DNA of 64,000 nt from Phyllobacterium zundukense. Its GTDB lineage: Bacteria; Pseudomonadota; Alphaproteobacteria; Rhizobiales; Rhizobiaceae. The stretch lies in assembly GCF_025452195.1 (NCBI RefSeq), contig NZ_CP104973.1, positions 2,587,001 to 2,651,000 of the forward strand, read 5' to 3'. The translations under genes and the position numbers were made by a program. The notes beneath the pieces were generated by a model. The model made no database searches. It was not told the origin of the DNA and worked only from the letters and a program-made list of their open reading frames with translations. Shown piece by piece: positions 25,145 through 36,128 of this stretch (the first letter of the stretch is position 1; each line of letters opens with the position of its first letter).

Positions 25145-26320
25145 ATGGATCCAAAACCCGTCCGCCGAATCCGCCTGTCAGCGTCTTTCCGTTCGTTCAT
25201 TGAGAGTGAGGCCTCGGGCGGCATCATTTTGATGGCGGTCGCGGCGCTGGCACTGATTGCCGCCAACTCTCCCTTGAGCGAATATTATTTCGGTCTGCTG
25301 AAGATTTATGTTGGCGGCCTGAGCATTCTTCATTGGGTCAACGATGCACTTATGGCCGTGTTTTTCCTGCTCGTTGGTCTCGAAATCAAGCGGGAGATGA
25401 TCAGCGGTCAACTGTCGAGCTGGTCGCGGCGTGCACTGCCGGGGTTTGCTGCTATCGGTGGTATGGTCGTTCCCGCCCTGATCTTTCTTGCCTTTAACGA
25501 GGGTGAGACAGTTCGCGGTTGGGCCATCCCGACCGCCACCGATATCGCCTTTTCGCTGGGCGTTCTGTCGCTGCTCGGGTCGCGCGTTCCGTTGTCAGTG
25601 AAGGTCTTCCTGACGGCCCTTGCCATCATCGACGATCTGGGTGCGGTCATTATCATTGCCTTGTTTTATACGGAGGGATTGAACATCCCTGCGTTAGCCG
25701 GTGTCGCCGCCGTGTTCACAATACTTATGCTGATGAACATCATGGGTATCGTTAGGCTTTGGGCTTATCTCGTTCTCGGGGTGATCCTCTGGATCCTCGT
25801 CTTCAAATCGGGGATCCATGCGACGATTGCCGGTGTACTGCTGGCCCTGGCTATCCCGATGGTCGGCGCGAAGGGCGAGGCCGATTCCCCGCTGGTCCAA
25901 CTCGAGCACGCTATTCAGCCATGGGTTGGCTTTCTGATCGTGCCAATCTTCGGTTTCGCCAATGCCGGCGTTTCCTTCGGCGGCGTGTCGCTGTCGAACC
26001 TCGCCGATCCGGTTCCGCTCGGTGTGGCAGCTGGCCTGTTTGTCGGCAAGCAGATCGGCGTGTTCTCCTTCGCCTGGCTGGCGATCAAGCTTCGTCTGGC
26101 CGAACGGCCTGCCGGCACAAGCTGGCTGCAAATGTATGGTGTTGCTACGCTTTGTGGGATCGGCTTCACCATGAGCCTGTTCATCGGCCTGCTTGCCTTT
26201 GCGAACTCCCCATTGTTGCAGGATGAAACCAAGCTCGGCGTTCTGCTCGGCTCGTTGCTGTCAGCGATCTTCGGAGCTGTCCTGCTCAGTCTGTCGTCGA
26301 AGCGTCCGGCAAAGACGTGA
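25145..26320 (+). CDS. nhaA: Na+/H+ antiporter NhaA
   Basis: A 391-residue membrane protein close to the 388 residues of the E. coli enzyme. Signature segments: [30 protein letters not shown], and [17 protein letters not shown], which holds the ion-binding Asp pair (D163/D164 in E. coli). NhaA exchanges Na+ or Li+ for protons and supports pH and salt tolerance. The ATG at 25145, with AAGG upstream, gives the normal length; an upstream TTG would add 19 unusual residues. Followed directly by inverted repeat copy A1. Confidence 0.94.
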   Translation: MDPKPVRRIRLSASFRSFIESEASGGIILMAVAALALIAANSPLSEYYFGLLKIYVGGLSILHWVNDALMAVFFLLVGLEIKREMISGQLSSWSRRALPGFAAIGGMVVPALIFLAFNEGETVRGWAIPTATDIAFSLGVLSLLGSRVPLSVKVFLTALAIIDDLGAVIIIALFYTEGLNIPALAGVAAVFTILMLMNIMGIVRLWAYLVLGVILWILVFKSGIHATIAGVLLALAIPMVGAKGEADSPLVQLEHAIQPWVGFLIVPIFGFANAGVSFGGVSLSNLADPVPLGVAAGLFVGKQIGVFSFAWLAIKLRLAERPAGTSWLQMYGVATLCGIGFTMSLFIGLLAFANSPLLQDETKLGVLLGSLLSAIFGAVLLSLSSKRPAKT

Positions 26321-26333
26321 AACAATATTGGTG

Positions 26334-26454
26334 CGTGGTTCGACAAGCTCACCATGAGGGAAGTGGGTGGACTGCAAGCCAATCACAAGCCTTGCAGAAC
26401 TTGACTGCCTGCAATCACAGCCCACGTCCCTCATGGTGAGCTTGTCGAACCACG
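26334..26454. repeat. Inverted-repeat element, family A, copy 1
   Basis: A 121-base element whose outer 28-base arms (cgtggttcgacaagctc... and its reverse complement) are perfect; a weaker inner pairing follows. It lies directly downstream of nhaA. The same arms recur at 50477-50625, 53904-54059 and 57983-58121 with unrelated loop sequences. Transcribed on either strand it would fold into a long hairpin, so it may also act in termination or mRNA stability. Confidence 0.92.
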
Positions 26455-26494
26455 TAAAGCAGCAATGCATCTTTCAGTACGAGGGGGGAACATT

Positions 26495-26923
26495 ATGACC
26501 CAATTGCATCGAGGTTCATGCCTGTGCGGCAGAGTACACTTCGAAACGCGCGGCAAGCTGCGCGGTGTCGTTTACTGCCATTGCTCGCAATGCCGCAAAC
26601 AGTCGGGCCATTTTTACGCTGCGACGAACGTGCAGGACGATTCGATCGACATTTCCGGCGAAGAAAATATCAGCTGGTATGAGGCAAGTGAATTTGCCCG
26701 CCGTGGCTTCTGCAAGAATTGCGGCTCAGTGCTCTTCTGGAAGCACAATGATCTCGACTATATTTCTGTTATGGCAGGATCATTCGATCAACCGTCCGGC
26801 CTGTATGGAGAAAGTCATATCTTTGTCGAGGACAAGGGCGACTACTACCAGATTGACGATGACCTGCCCAAGTATGCAAGGAGTGGTGGGGGAGTCGTTG
26901 TAGCGGCCGACGGACAGGATTGA
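26495..26923 (+). CDS. GFA family (glutathione-dependent formaldehyde-activating/CENP-V) protein
   Basis: A 142-residue zinc protein of the GFA/CENP-V fold. Cysteine sites are visible: GSCLCG near the start, YCHCSQCRKQSG with the C-x-C-x-x-C cluster, and FCKNCGSVLFW with C-x-x-C. Some members bind glutathione and hydrate S-hydroxymethylglutathione, but most have no demonstrated reaction. The ATG at 26495 follows a GAGGGGGG site. It precedes dgkA by about 50 bases. Family assignment is secure; function is not. Confidence 0.88.
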   Translation: MTQLHRGSCLCGRVHFETRGKLRGVVYCHCSQCRKQSGHFYAATNVQDDSIDISGEENISWYEASEFARRGFCKNCGSVLFWKHNDLDYISVMAGSFDQPSGLYGESHIFVEDKGDYYQIDDDLPKYARSGGGVVVAADGQD

Positions 26924-26975
26924 CGCGAGCCGAACTCTCCTTATACCTGCCAAAGCTAGTAACACCGGAGCGGGC

Positions 26976-27326
26976 ATGCAGCGTCTGATACTTGCATTCA
27001 TAAATTCCATGCGTGCGCTGAAGCATCTGGTGCAGCATGAAAAGGCCGTTCAGCAGGAACTTATGCTGTTTATTCTTGCCATTCCCGTTGCGGCACTCAT
27101 CGCGCCGACCGGGCTTTCGTTCCTGCTTCTTACGGGATCAGTACTGTTTCTGATCATGATCGAAGTGCTCAATACCGGTATCGAGGCGGCCTGTGATGCG
27201 GTTTCACTGGATTTTCATCGTGAGATCCAGATCGCCAAGGATTGCGGATCGCTTGCTGTGCTGATCTCGGTTATCCTCGTCGCTACAGTCTGGGTCTACA
27301 CCGTGTGGAGCGTGTTTTTTCCCTGA
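26976..27326 (+). CDS. dgkA: Diacylglycerol kinase
   Basis: A 116-residue inner-membrane kinase with three hydrophobic segments and an N-terminal amphipathic helix. The signature IEVLNTGIEAACDAVSLDFHREIQIAKDCGSLAV corresponds to the DAGK_prokar active-site block (E-x-x-N-T-x-I-E, and K-D-x-x-S-A-A-V). It phosphorylates diacylglycerol, recycling lipid from phosphoglycerol transfer and glucan modification. Usual length (about 120). GFA gene lies upstream and nadE downstream, without overlap. Confidence 0.94.
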   Translation: MQRLILAFINSMRALKHLVQHEKAVQQELMLFILAIPVAALIAPTGLSFLLLTGSVLFLIMIEVLNTGIEAACDAVSLDFHREIQIAKDCGSLAVLISVILVATVWVYTVWSVFFP

Positions 27327-27379
27327 TGGCCATCTGATCAAACATTGTTTTTCCATCAACGAAACGATATATGTTCACT

Positions 27380-29056
27380 ATGAGCAAAAATACCGACATT
27401 CTCCGTATAGCCATCGCTCAGCTCAATCCAGTGCTGGGCGATATCAAGGGCAATCTGGCAAAGGCTCGCGAGGCTCGCGCTGACGCTGCACGTCAGGGTG
27501 CCGATCTGGTGTTATATACCGAGCTTTTCATTTCCGGTTATCCGCCGGAGGATCTGGTGTTGAAGCGTGCTTTTATCGACGCTTGCGAGAATGCAGTTCA
27601 GGAATTCGCTTTGGATACTGCCGATAGCGGACCTGGCGTCATTATCGGCACGCCCCTGAGGCGTGAGTCCGGCCTGCACAACTCGGTCATGGTGCTGGAT
27701 GGTGGCAAGGTGATTGCCGAACGGTTCAAGGTCGATCTGCCCAATTATGGCGAATTCGACGAAAAGCGGGTGTTCCAGGCCGGTCCGATGCCCGGTCCGG
27801 TAAATTTTCGCGGGATTCGCATCGGCATTCCGATCTGCGAGGATATTTGGGGCGACCTCGGCGTATGCGAGACATTGGCGGAGAGCGGCGCGGAAATTCT
27901 CTGCGTGCCGAACGGCTCTCCCTATTATCGCGGCAAGCTCGATGTGCGTTATCAAGTGGCGTTACGGCAGGTGATTGAAACGGGTTTGCCATTGATATTC
28001 GCCAATCAGCTTGGCGGACAGGACGACCTGATTTTCGACGGCGCTTCCTTCGCGTTCAACGGCGATAAAAACCTCGCCTTCCAGATGTCGCAGTTCGAGG
28101 AGCAACTGATTGTCACGACATGGCGACGCGGTGCAGATGGCTGGACCTGTACCGAAGGCCCGATGTCGCGGATTCCGGAAGGGGAGGAAGCGAATTACCG
28201 CGCCTGCATGCTCGGCCTGCGTGACTACGTCAACAAGAACGGCTTCAAGGACGTCGTGCTTGGTCTGTCTGGCGGCATCGACTCGGCGATCTGCGCCGCG
28301 CTCGCGGTGGACGCACTGGGCGAGGAACGCCTGCGCGCTGTCATGATGCCCTACACCTATACGTCGAAGGACTCCCTGAAGGACGCCGAGGACTGCGCCA
28401 AGTTGCTTGGCTGCCGCTATGATATCGTCCCGATCTTTGAGCCGGTCGAGGGCTTCCTCAAGGCGCTTGCGCCTACCTTCGAGGGTACCAAGGAGGGCAT
28501 AACCGAGGAGAACCTGCAGAGCCGTGCCCGCGGTACCATCCTAATGGCGATTTCCAACAAGTTCGGTTCCATGGTCGTCACCACGGGCAACAAGTCGGAG
28601 ATGTCGGTCGGCTATGCCACGCTCTATGGCGATATGAATGGTGGCTACAATCCGATCAAGGACCTCTACAAGATGCAGGTCTATGCCATGTCGGAATGGC
28701 GCAACAAGAACGTCCCTGCGGGCGGCCTGGGTCCGTCTGGCGAAGTTATTCCGGTGAATATCATCAGCAAGGCACCATCGGCAGAACTGCGGGAAAACCA
28801 GACCGACCAGGATTCATTGCCGCCTTATCCGGTTCTTGATGATATTCTCGAATGCCTCGTTGAGCACGAGATGGGCGTCGACGAAATCGTCGAACGCGGT
28901 CATGACCGTGCGACGGTCGAGCGTATCGAACACCTGCTCTACATCGCTGAATACAAGCGCCGCCAGTCGGCCCCGGGGGTCAAGGTGACCAAGAAGAATT
29001 TCGGCCGCGATCGACGGTATCCCATCACCAACCGGTTCCGGGATCGATCTCAGTAA
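27380..29056 (+). CDS. nadE: Glutamine-dependent NAD+ synthase
   Basis: A 558-residue two-domain enzyme that amidates nicotinic acid adenine dinucleotide using glutamine. The N-terminal nitrilase-type glutaminase has Glu in TELFISGYPPEDL, Lys in the DLPNYGEFDEKRVF region and Cys 153 in IPICEDIWGD; the C-terminal ligase domain has the ATP-pyrophosphatase loop LSGGIDSA (about residue 297) and KSEMSVGYATLYGDM. Start at ATG 27380 (MSKNTDILRIAIAQLNP) or three codons earlier at 27371. Monocistronic as far as seen. Confidence 0.95.
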   Translation: MSKNTDILRIAIAQLNPVLGDIKGNLAKAREARADAARQGADLVLYTELFISGYPPEDLVLKRAFIDACENAVQEFALDTADSGPGVIIGTPLRRESGLHNSVMVLDGGKVIAERFKVDLPNYGEFDEKRVFQAGPMPGPVNFRGIRIGIPICEDIWGDLGVCETLAESGAEILCVPNGSPYYRGKLDVRYQVALRQVIETGLPLIFANQLGGQDDLIFDGASFAFNGDKNLAFQMSQFEEQLIVTTWRRGADGWTCTEGPMSRIPEGEEANYRACMLGLRDYVNKNGFKDVVLGLSGGIDSAICAALAVDALGEERLRAVMMPYTYTSKDSLKDAEDCAKLLGCRYDIVPIFEPVEGFLKALAPTFEGTKEGITEENLQSRARGTILMAISNKFGSMVVTTGNKSEMSVGYATLYGDMNGGYNPIKDLYKMQVYAMSEWRNKNVPAGGLGPSGEVIPVNIISKAPSAELRENQTDQDSLPPYPVLDDILECLVEHEMGVDEIVERGHDRATVERIEHLLYIAEYKRRQSAPGVKVTKKNFGRDRRYPITNRFRDRSQ

Positions 29057-29416
29057 CTGTTGCAATCTGGCCGCACCTGATTCTCGAAAACCGACTGGTG
29101 AAAAAAGGCACTTGGCGGCGCAAAACGATTCAACTATAAGCCGACCTCCGGCAATAGCGACCGGGAGGTTCTCGAATGGCACCCATGTCTATGTCCCCTC
29201 GGGGCGGCGCTCGTTCCTGACACGCGATGACGAAAGGCTGGTTTGCCTTTCGATTGACTTCACCGGTCAAGGTAACTCATCGCCGATAATGGCCTTTCCT
29301 GTATTCAGGCGAGTTGCCAGATCATTCATGCCGTACTGATTCTGTCTTCTTTTTCACGGCATTCTCGTTTTGCATTTTCTATTGAGGCTGGTGCGAATTC
29401 GCATCGGACAATCGTC
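29057..29416. other. Gap between nadE and ABC exporter with a possible short leader ORF
   Basis: No ordinary gene is supported. A 14-codon frame (ATG 29176 to TGA 29220) is preceded by GGGAGG at 29163-29168, and ACCTCC at 29141-29146 can pair with that site, giving a small hairpin that would hide it. Such a layout could be a leader peptide for the exporter at 29417, but the peptide (starts MAPMSMSPR) is not recognised. The rest is unremarkable, ending in a T-rich stretch before the exporter. Confidence 0.3.
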
Positions 29417-31231
29417 ATGGCTTTATTTCGTAAAGACCTGCGCGGCGGCGCATTCCGCAGCGTTCTTGGATTCACCTGGTTACACTGGCAGCGACAGCCG
29501 GTGCGTATAGCGGTGATTGCTGGTGCAGTGTTGCTCTCGACACTGGCTGACGTGTTGACGCCACTCTATTCGGGCCGGCTGGTCGATGCTGTGGTCAACG
29601 GTCACGCCACCGAGGCAGTCGCCTGGAACGCAGCAATCGCTGCTTTCTCGACACTTCTTGCCTTGTCACTTGGTGCAATCATCTTGCGGCACATCACCTT
29701 CATGCAGATCGTTGATCTGACCTTGAACATGATGACGGAAATTGCCTCCGGCGCGTTCTATCGCATCCAGCGTTTCTCGACCGAGTGGCATGCCAACAGC
29801 TTTGCGGGCTCGACCGTCCGCAAGGTAACGCGCGGCATGTGGGCGCTGGACTTGTTGAACGATACGCTGCTTTTGGCGCTGTTTCCGTCGGTGATCATGC
29901 TGATCGGTTCGACAGCGCTGATGGCTTGGTACTGGCCATTGATGGGTGTGATCATCGGCATTGGGTCGTTCCTGTTCGTTGCCGTCACCGCATCGCTGTC
30001 GCTCGGCTATGTGGCGCCGATGGCAAGCCTCGCCAACCGTTGGGATACCAAGCTCGGCGGCTCGCTCGCCGACGCCGTCAGTTGCAACATGGTGGTCAAG
30101 GGTTTCGGTGCGGAAAGCCGTGAAGATGCGCGTCTGGCGAAAGTCCTGACCAAATGGCAGGACCGGACGGCCCGCACCTGGATTCGTGGTACGTGGAACG
30201 GCACGTCTCAAGGAACAATGCTGCTTGTACTGCGGGCTGCGGTCATTGGTTTCGCACTGATCCTGTGGTCGAAAGGGCAGGCGAGTGCGGGTGATATCAC
30301 CTTCGTACTTACCTCGTTCTTTATCTTGCAGGGCTATTTGCGAGAAGTTGGCATGCACATCCGCAATTTGCAGCGTTCTGTCAACGACATGGAGGAGCTT
30401 GTTGACATCCAGAGTCAACCTCTTGGCATTGAAGATCGGCCCGGCGCGAAGCCCATCCGGATCAGCAATGGCAAGATCGAGTTCGACAATGTGACGTTCC
30501 ATTATGGCGCACATCGCCTGCCGCTTTATGACCGGTTTTCGGTGACGATCCGGGCAGGCGAACGGGTCGGCCTGGTTGGTCATTCAGGTTCGGGCAAGAC
30601 GACCTTCGTCAAGCTGATCCAGCGATTGCACGATGTGAAGTCGGGCCGGATCCTGATCGATGGTCAAGATATTGCCAAGGTCACACAGGCTTCGCTGCGC
30701 CAGCAGATCGCCATCGTGCAACAGGAGCCAATCCTGTTTCACCGGTCGCTGGCGGAGAATATCGCCTATGCCCGGCCCGGTGCCACGCAAGGTGAGATCG
30801 AAGAAGCCGCAAGGCAGGCCAGCGCCCATGACTTCATCTCGGCGTTGCCCAAGGGGTACAGCACGCTGGTGGGCGAACGCGGTGTCAAGCTTTCCGGCGG
30901 CGAGCGTCAGAGAGTGGCTATTGCCCGGGCGTTCCTTGCGGATGCTCCCGTTCTCATTCTGGACGAGGCGACTTCCAGCCTTGATTCGGAATCCGAAGTG
31001 CTGATCCAGCAGGCGATGGAGCGGCTGATGCTGGGACGGACGACATTGGTGATCGCACACCGTCTGTCGACTGTGCGCTCGCTCGACCGGCTCCTGGTGT
31101 TTGAGCACGGCCGTATTGCCGAAGAAGGTAACCACGAGGCGTTGATCGGGCTCAATGGGGGCATTTATCGTGGCTTGTTCGAGTTGCAGACGCTTGAGCT
31201 AACCAAGGGGCTTGTCTTGAACGACGACTAA
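29417..31231 (+). CDS. ABC transporter, fused membrane and ATPase domains (exporter type)
   Basis: A 604-residue half-transporter. The N-terminal part (residues about 30-320) is a six-helix ABC exporter domain; the C-terminal ATPase has Walker [11 protein letters not shown]-loop, signature [16 protein letters not shown] and Walker [13 protein letters not shown]. It forms a homodimer or pairs with another half-transporter to export lipids, drugs or peptides; the substrate is not given by the sequence. The ATG is fixed by alignment with the family. A hairpin at 31233-31262 follows the stop. Confidence 0.9.
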   Translation: MALFRKDLRGGAFRSVLGFTWLHWQRQPVRIAVIAGAVLLSTLADVLTPLYSGRLVDAVVNGHATEAVAWNAAIAAFSTLLALSLGAIILRHITFMQIVDLTLNMMTEIASGAFYRIQRFSTEWHANSFAGSTVRKVTRGMWALDLLNDTLLLALFPSVIMLIGSTALMAWYWPLMGVIIGIGSFLFVAVTASLSLGYVAPMASLANRWDTKLGGSLADAVSCNMVVKGFGAESREDARLAKVLTKWQDRTARTWIRGTWNGTSQGTMLLVLRAAVIGFALILWSKGQASAGDITFVLTSFFILQGYLREVGMHIRNLQRSVNDMEELVDIQSQPLGIEDRPGAKPIRISNGKIEFDNVTFHYGAHRLPLYDRFSVTIRAGERVGLVGHSGSGKTTFVKLIQRLHDVKSGRILIDGQDIAKVTQASLRQQIAIVQQEPILFHRSLAENIAYARPGATQGEIEEAARQASAHDFISALPKGYSTLVGERGVKLSGGERQRVAIARAFLADAPVLILDEATSSLDSESEVLIQQAMERLMLGRTTLVIAHRLSTVRSLDRLLVFEHGRIAEEGNHEALIGLNGGIYRGLFELQTLELTKGLVLNDD

Positions 31232-31232
31232 G

Positions 31233-31262
31233 ATATGGGCCGCGCACTCGTGCGGCCCATAT
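31233..31262 (+). terminator. Stem-loop after the ABC exporter gene
   Basis: Perfect 11-base arms (atatgggccgc / gcggcccatat) with an eight-base loop directly after the exporter stop. No T run follows, so it is more likely a Rho-assisted or 3'-end-protecting stem than an efficient intrinsic terminator. It separates the exporter from gltX. Confidence 0.5.
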
Positions 31263-31296
31263 TGCCATTAGGGGCAGCATCCGATATGCCGCAAGC

Positions 31297-32670
31297 ATGA
31301 CAATCACCGTCCGTTTTGCACCATCTCCGACCGGCTATATCCACATTGGCAATACACGTATTGCCTTGTTCAACTGGCTTTTTGCCCTCAAGAACAATGG
31401 CCAATTCATCCTGCGGTTTGATGACACGGATACGGTTCGTTCCAAGACGGAATATGCTGAAGCGACGATCGCGGACCTCGACTGGCTGGGTATCAAACCA
31501 GTGCGCATCGAATACCAGTCGAAGCGTATCCCGATCTACGATGCGGCGGCCGATAGGCTCAAGGCGGCGGGCGTGCTTTATCCGTGCTACGAGACTGCCG
31601 AGGAACTTGAACGTAAGCGCAAGCTGCGCCTGGCGCGGCGCCTGCCGCCAATCTATGGGCGCGATGCCCTCAAGCTGACGCCAGCCGACAGGCAAAAGCT
31701 TGAGGCAGAAGGGCGCCGGCCGCATTGGCGCTTCCTGCTGCCAAACTTCAAGGACGATCCATTTTCAATAGCAAGGACCGAAGTTCATTGGGACGATCTT
31801 GTGCGCGACAGGGAGACGGTTGATCTTGCCTCCCTCTCTGATCCGGTTCTGGTACGGGAAGATGGCACCTACCTCTACACGTTCACTTCGGTCGTTGACG
31901 ACATCGACATGGACATCTCCCATATCATCCGCGGCAACGACCATATTACCAACAGTGGCGTACAGATCGCGATCATCGAGGCCCTTGGGGCAAAGGTTCC
32001 CGAACTTGGTCACATCAACCTTCTGACCACAGCGTCGGGAGAGGGGATATCCAAGCGAACAGGCGCGCTTTCGATCGGCAGTTTGCAGCGTGACGGCTAT
32101 GAGCCGATGGCCGTGGCCAGCCTTGCCGTACTGATTGGAACGTCGGAAAATGTGACTGCCGTGCCAGACATGGCAACCTTGGCCGATATTTTCGACCCGG
32201 CGGCAACGTCTAAATCTGCTTCCAAATTCGATCCGGTGGAACTGGATGCGCTCAACCGCGCGCTGATTCATGCAATGCCCTATGCGCAAGCAAAGGATCG
32301 CCTCGCAGCGCTTGGTATCGAGGGCCATAGGGCCGAAGGATTCTGGCTCGCGGTTCGGGGCAATCTTTCGCGCATTTCGGATGCGAACCGTTGGTGGAAG
32401 ATAATCACGGAAGGTCCTGCGACGGACGAACAGCTTGCCGAAGAGGACCGCGAATTCGTTCGTGCCGCTTTCGATCTTTTGCCGCCCGAGCCCTGGAGCC
32501 GCGAGACCTGGAAGCTATGGACCGATGCGGTGAAAGCCCAGAGCGGACGCAAGGGCAAGCCGCTGTTCATGCCACTACGTATCGCACTTACTGGGCTGTC
32601 TTCTGGTCCGGAGTTCGCAGATTTATTGCCCCTTCTTGGTCGGGAAGGAACGTTGGCCCGACGACCCTGA
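31297..32670 (+). CDS. gltX: Glutamyl-tRNA synthetase, short alphaproteobacterial type (GltX2-like)
   Basis: A 457-residue class I synthetase. [21 protein letters not shown] contains the HIGH motif as HIGN, and [10 protein letters not shown] is the KMSKS-equivalent loop. The size and the pattern [21 protein letters not shown] match the second, non-canonical GltX of Rhizobiales, which can mischarge tRNA-Gln for the transamidation route. A first, canonical GltX is expected elsewhere in the genome. Its last 83 bases overlap the convergent DUF2865 gene. Confidence 0.92.
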   Translation: MTITVRFAPSPTGYIHIGNTRIALFNWLFALKNNGQFILRFDDTDTVRSKTEYAEATIADLDWLGIKPVRIEYQSKRIPIYDAAADRLKAAGVLYPCYETAEELERKRKLRLARRLPPIYGRDALKLTPADRQKLEAEGRRPHWRFLLPNFKDDPFSIARTEVHWDDLVRDRETVDLASLSDPVLVREDGTYLYTFTSVVDDIDMDISHIIRGNDHITNSGVQIAIIEALGAKVPELGHINLLTTASGEGISKRTGALSIGSLQRDGYEPMAVASLAVLIGTSENVTAVPDMATLADIFDPAATSKSASKFDPVELDALNRALIHAMPYAQAKDRLAALGIEGHRAEGFWLAVRGNLSRISDANRWWKIITEGPATDEQLAEEDREFVRAAFDLLPPEPWSRETWKLWTDAVKAQSGRKGKPLFMPLRIALTGLSSGPEFADLLPLLGREGTLARRP

Positions 32671-33541
32671 CCTTCCGGTTCGGATCGATCGGCTTGTCGC
32701 CGGTAAGCGGCTGCGGCAGCGGTGCTTCCGTCTTGGTCGTTGCGGGTTCACCCAGCTGAATAATGGACGAGGGATTTTCGGTCGATTGAGCTGCGGGCAC
32801 TGTCGGCTCGACGGTTGTTTCAACAGGCTTCGCCGGTTCGACGACCTTGGCTGGTTCACCGGGCTTTCCTATGGCTGATGTCGCCGCCGCTGGATTGCCC
32901 AATGTGGTGAAATTTCCGGCCGATCTCGGGCAACCGCATTGCGGCGTTCCATTGGCTCCGACCTTCCTGAATTTGAAGGCATTCGGCATATCCTTGTAAT
33001 CTTCGCCGCTTAACGAGGTCATCCTTTCAGGATTTGGATTGTCTGTGGGCTGATAGTACAGCTTTGCGCCGGGACACTGGGACTGGCACTGCGCCTGATC
33101 GCGTGAGAAATTCTCCGCGCCGGTTTCATAGGAGAGCGGGAAATAGTAGCCGTCGCATGCACGCACGCAAAGCGTCTGGTACCGGCCGCCATAGACCGGC
33201 GCCGTACTCATTTCCGGCTCGACGGGTTCCGGCTCCTTACCCAGAACCTCGTAGGACTGCGATCCCGCCGTGTCCGGCTCCGGGTCATCATAGCCGCGGT
33301 CGTCCACGGCAGAACAATTATTGGCATCGAGCGCGGCCTCGACGCGGTCACGCCGCAAACTGAGTTCGAAATCATTGACATCGGCGTTGCGGTTGAGCTC
33401 ATCCAGCCGGTGCAGCATGCGCGCGCAAATATCTGAATTTGCAGAAGAAAGTTGCGTCGCCGCCAGAACGGCGGTCGCTGCTGTGAAGGCGATCTGAAAT
33501 GTCCGGTACATGCGGCGGCGGCCCAAGATTGTCATGCGCAT
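32588..33541 (-). CDS. DUF2865 domain protein, exported
   Basis: A 317-residue protein with an N-terminal signal or anchor ([17 protein letters not shown], then SSANS), and the DUF2865 domain characterised by [36 protein letters not shown] and [13 protein letters not shown] with six conserved cysteines. The C-terminal third is Pro/Glu/Thr-rich and low complexity. It is a Rhizobiales-specific exported protein of unknown role. Start is uncertain among ATG 33541, 33535 and 33511; the last begins exactly at the hydrophobic signal. The gene overlaps the 3' end of gltX by 83 bases. Confidence 0.82.
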   Translation of the reverse strand: MRMTILGRRRMYRTFQIAFTAATAVLAATQLSSANSDICARMLHRLDELNRNADVNDFELSLRRDRVEAALDANNCSAVDDRGYDDPEPDTAGSQSYEVLGKEPEPVEPEMSTAPVYGGRYQTLCVRACDGYYFPLSYETGAENFSRDQAQCQSQCPGAKLYYQPTDNPNPERMTSLSGEDYKDMPNAFKFRKVGANGTPQCGCPRSAGNFTTLGNPAAATSAIGKPGEPAKVVEPAKPVETTVEPTVPAAQSTENPSSIIQLGEPATTKTEAPLPQPLTGDKPIDPNRKVRVVGPTFLPDQEGAINLRTPDQKTAQ

Positions 33542-33604
33542 TCGAGGCGAGTGGATGCGCACGAATCAGCCACGGCCATGCGGCAGCAATAAGACACCCG
33601 AATG

Positions 33605-35902
33605 TTAATCAACGCGTTGTGATGCTTCCACCACCGCCAGTGCCGTCATGTTGACGATACCGCGCGATGTGACCGACGGCGTCAGGATATGTGCGGGCTT
33701 GGCGGCACCGAGCAGGATCGGGCCGACATGCAACGCATCGGTGACGGATTTGACGACGTTGAGGGTGATATTCGCCGCGTCGAGATTGGGAAAGACCAGG
33801 AGATTGGCTTCGTTACTCAGCCGCGAATGCGGAAGCACGCGCTCGCGCAGGATCGCGGAAAGCGCAGAATCGCCATGCATTTCGCCATCCTGCTCCAGAT
33901 CAGGCGCCTTGACGCGCAGAATTTCCGATGCGGTTCGCATCTTGGCTGCACTTTCGGAGTCGCGTGAGCCGAAATTGGAATGCGAGAGCAAGGCGGCCTT
34001 GGGCTCGATGCCGAAGCGGCGGATTTCGTTGGCGGCAAGAACTGTTTTTTCCGCAATTTCCTCGGCAGTCGGATCGATGCTGACATAGGTGTCAGTCAGG
34101 AACAGCACGCCGCGTTGCGATATCAGCAGGCTCAGCGCAGAGAAATTGCGTATGCCTTCCAGTTTTCCGATAATCTGGTCAACATTGCGCAGATGCCGCT
34201 CGAAACGGCCCTCAAGACCACAGATCATTGCGTCGGCTTCGCCGCGAACGATGGCAAGCGCTGCGATAACGGTGCCACTAGCGCGAACCATGGTGCGAGC
34301 GACTTCCGGAGTTGTGCCCCTCCGTCCTGTGAGATTGAGCAGCAGATCGACATAATCGCGATAACGCGGATCGTCCTCGGGATTGATGACATCGAAATCG
34401 GTGCCGATCTTGATCTTCAGCCCATAGCGCTGCAGACGCGTCTCTATGACCTGCGGGCGTCCAATCAGGGTCGGGATGGCGACGCCTTCTTCCAGCACAA
34501 CCTGGGCTGCGCGCAAGACCCGTTCATCCTCGCCATCCGCATAGATGACGCGCTTCTTCTCCGCCGTTTTTGCCGCGGTGAAGATCGGCTTCATGATCAG
34601 GCCGGAGCGGAAGACGAAGCGGTTCAACCGGTCGAGATAGGCATCGAAATCCTCGATCGGACGTTCGGCAACGCCGGTGTCCATCGCGGCTTTGGCGACC
34701 GCAGGTGCAATCCTTAGAATGAGACGCTGATCGAACGGCGAGGGGATGAGGTAACTCGGTCCGAACGTCGGCGTCTCGCCGGAATAGGCGCGGGCGGCAA
34801 CGTCCGATGGTTCTTCGCGAGCAAGCGCGGCAATAGCCTGTACTGCCGCCATCTTCATTTCCTCGTTGATCGCCCGTGCACCGCAATCGAGTGCGCCGCG
34901 GAAGATGAAGGGGAAGCAGAGGACGTTGTTGACCTGGTTGGGAAAGTCCGAACGGCCGGTACAAATCATCGCATCGGCACGCGCCGCGCGCGCCTCATCC
35001 GGCATGATCTCCGGGTTGGGATTGGCCAGGGCCATGATGAGCGGATTTGGCGCCATCTGCTTCAACAGTTCGGGCTTCAGCACACCGGCGGCCGAAAGGC
35101 CGAGAAAGACGTCAGCTCCGGCGATGACATCCGCGAGAACCCGCGCGTCGGTTTTCTGCACGTAAACCGATTTCCAGCGGTCCATCAGCGTGTTGCGGCC
35201 CTCATAGACGACGCCATCGATATCACAGACCCAGATGTTCTTGCGGTCAACGCCGAGCTTCACCAGGAGGTTCAGGCAAGCGATTGCCGCAGCGCCGGCG
35301 CCGGAAGCGACGATCTTGATCTTGGAGAGCTCTTTTCCGGCCAGTTCCATGCCGTTGAGTATAGCCGCCGCCACGATGATCGCAGTTCCATGCTGATCGT
35401 CATGGAACACCGGGATGTTCATTTTGGCGCGAAGTTGTTCTTCGACTTCAAAACATTCGGGCGACTTGATGTCTTCGAGATTGATGCCGCCGAAAGTCGG
35501 CTCCAGAGCCGCTACAACGTCGACGATCTTGCTGATTTCCTGTGCATCGATTTCGATGTCGAAAACATCGATGTTGGCGAATTTCTTGAAGAGGACAGCC
35601 TTGCCTTCCATCACGGGCTTGGACGCCAGCGGGCCTATATTGCCGAGGCCGAGGACGGCGGTGCCGTTGGAGATGACCGCGACCAGATTGGCGCGGCTGG
35701 TATAGTCGGCGGCAGTTGCAGGATTCTCGTGAATCGCCAGGCATGGGGCAGCGACACCGGGAGAATAGGCGAGGGCAAGGTCCCGCTGATTTCCAAGCGG
35801 CTTCGTCGCCTGGATTTCCAGCTTACCCGGCTGAGGAAAGCGATGATAGAACAGCGCGCTTTCTTCGAGATCAGAGTTGCTGGGCGTTTGGTCGTTGGCC
35901 AT
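33605..35902 (-). CDS. maeB: NADP-dependent malic enzyme with phosphotransacetylase-like C-terminal domain
   Basis: A 765-residue fusion protein. Residues about 20-430 form malic enzyme (malic N-terminal [38 protein letters not shown] [15 protein letters not shown], and NAD(P)-binding [10 protein letters not shown]); residues about 440-765 are a phosphate acetyltransferase-like domain ([38 protein letters not shown]), which in MaeB is regulatory rather than catalytic. It converts malate to pyruvate with NADP+. ATG at 35902 with GGAGGA nine bases before it; earlier in-frame codons lack a site. It is inhibited by acetyl-CoA in relatives. Confidence 0.95.
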   Translation of the reverse strand: MANDQTPSNSDLEESALFYHRFPQPGKLEIQATKPLGNQRDLALAYSPGVAAPCLAIHENPATAADYTSRANLVAVISNGTAVLGLGNIGPLASKPVMEGKAVLFKKFANIDVFDIEIDAQEISKIVDVVAALEPTFGGINLEDIKSPECFEVEEQLRAKMNIPVFHDDQHGTAIIVAAAILNGMELAGKELSKIKIVASGAGAAAIACLNLLVKLGVDRKNIWVCDIDGVVYEGRNTLMDRWKSVYVQKTDARVLADVIAGADVFLGLSAAGVLKPELLKQMAPNPLIMALANPNPEIMPDEARAARADAMICTGRSDFPNQVNNVLCFPFIFRGALDCGARAINEEMKMAAVQAIAALAREEPSDVAARAYSGETPTFGPSYLIPSPFDQRLILRIAPAVAKAAMDTGVAERPIEDFDAYLDRLNRFVFRSGLIMKPIFTAAKTAEKKRVIYADGEDERVLRAAQVVLEEGVAIPTLIGRPQVIETRLQRYGLKIKIGTDFDVINPEDDPRYRDYVDLLLNLTGRRGTTPEVARTMVRASGTVIAALAIVRGEADAMICGLEGRFERHLRNVDQIIGKLEGIRNFSALSLLISQRGVLFLTDTYVSIDPTAEEIAEKTVLAANEIRRFGIEPKAALLSHSNFGSRDSESAAKMRTASEILRVKAPDLEQDGEMHGDSALSAILRERVLPHSRLSNEANLLVFPNLDAANITLNVVKSVTDALHVGPILLGAAKPAHILTPSVTSRGIVNMTALAVVEASQRVD

Positions 35903-36045
35903 TGACGATGTCCTCCGGGATTTGGCTCGCGCGTTTATACACTGGCGATTCAAATTTTCCAGCACGCTAAAATATCATCCAGAGGCTTAACGGAACCCGA
36001 TTTTGTTACAAGTGCCTATCTTGTCGAAACGCGCACTTTTCCGTG

Positions 36046-36065
36046 CCGTCATAAGACTGTTGCAT
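36046..36065 (+). promoter_or_regulatory. Possible PhoB-binding site (Pho box)
   Basis: CCGTCAT-AAGA-CTGTTGC resembles the rhizobial Pho box, two CTGTCAT-type repeats separated by four bases; the left half matches 6 of 7 and the right half 4 of 7. It lies 64 bases before the start of the plcP-like gene, which in relatives is induced by phosphate starvation. The weak right half makes this only a suggestion. Confidence 0.4.
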
Positions 36066-36128
36066 GAATCAGGTTTGTGTCAGCGCAAATGGACGCGCCT
36101 TTGCGTCAGCTGAACGGAGATCAGCATC

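Noticed and set aside
29112..29339. A 75-codon open frame between nadE and the ABC exporter
   Set aside because: No ribosome site, signal or family similarity; composition unlike coding DNA in this window.
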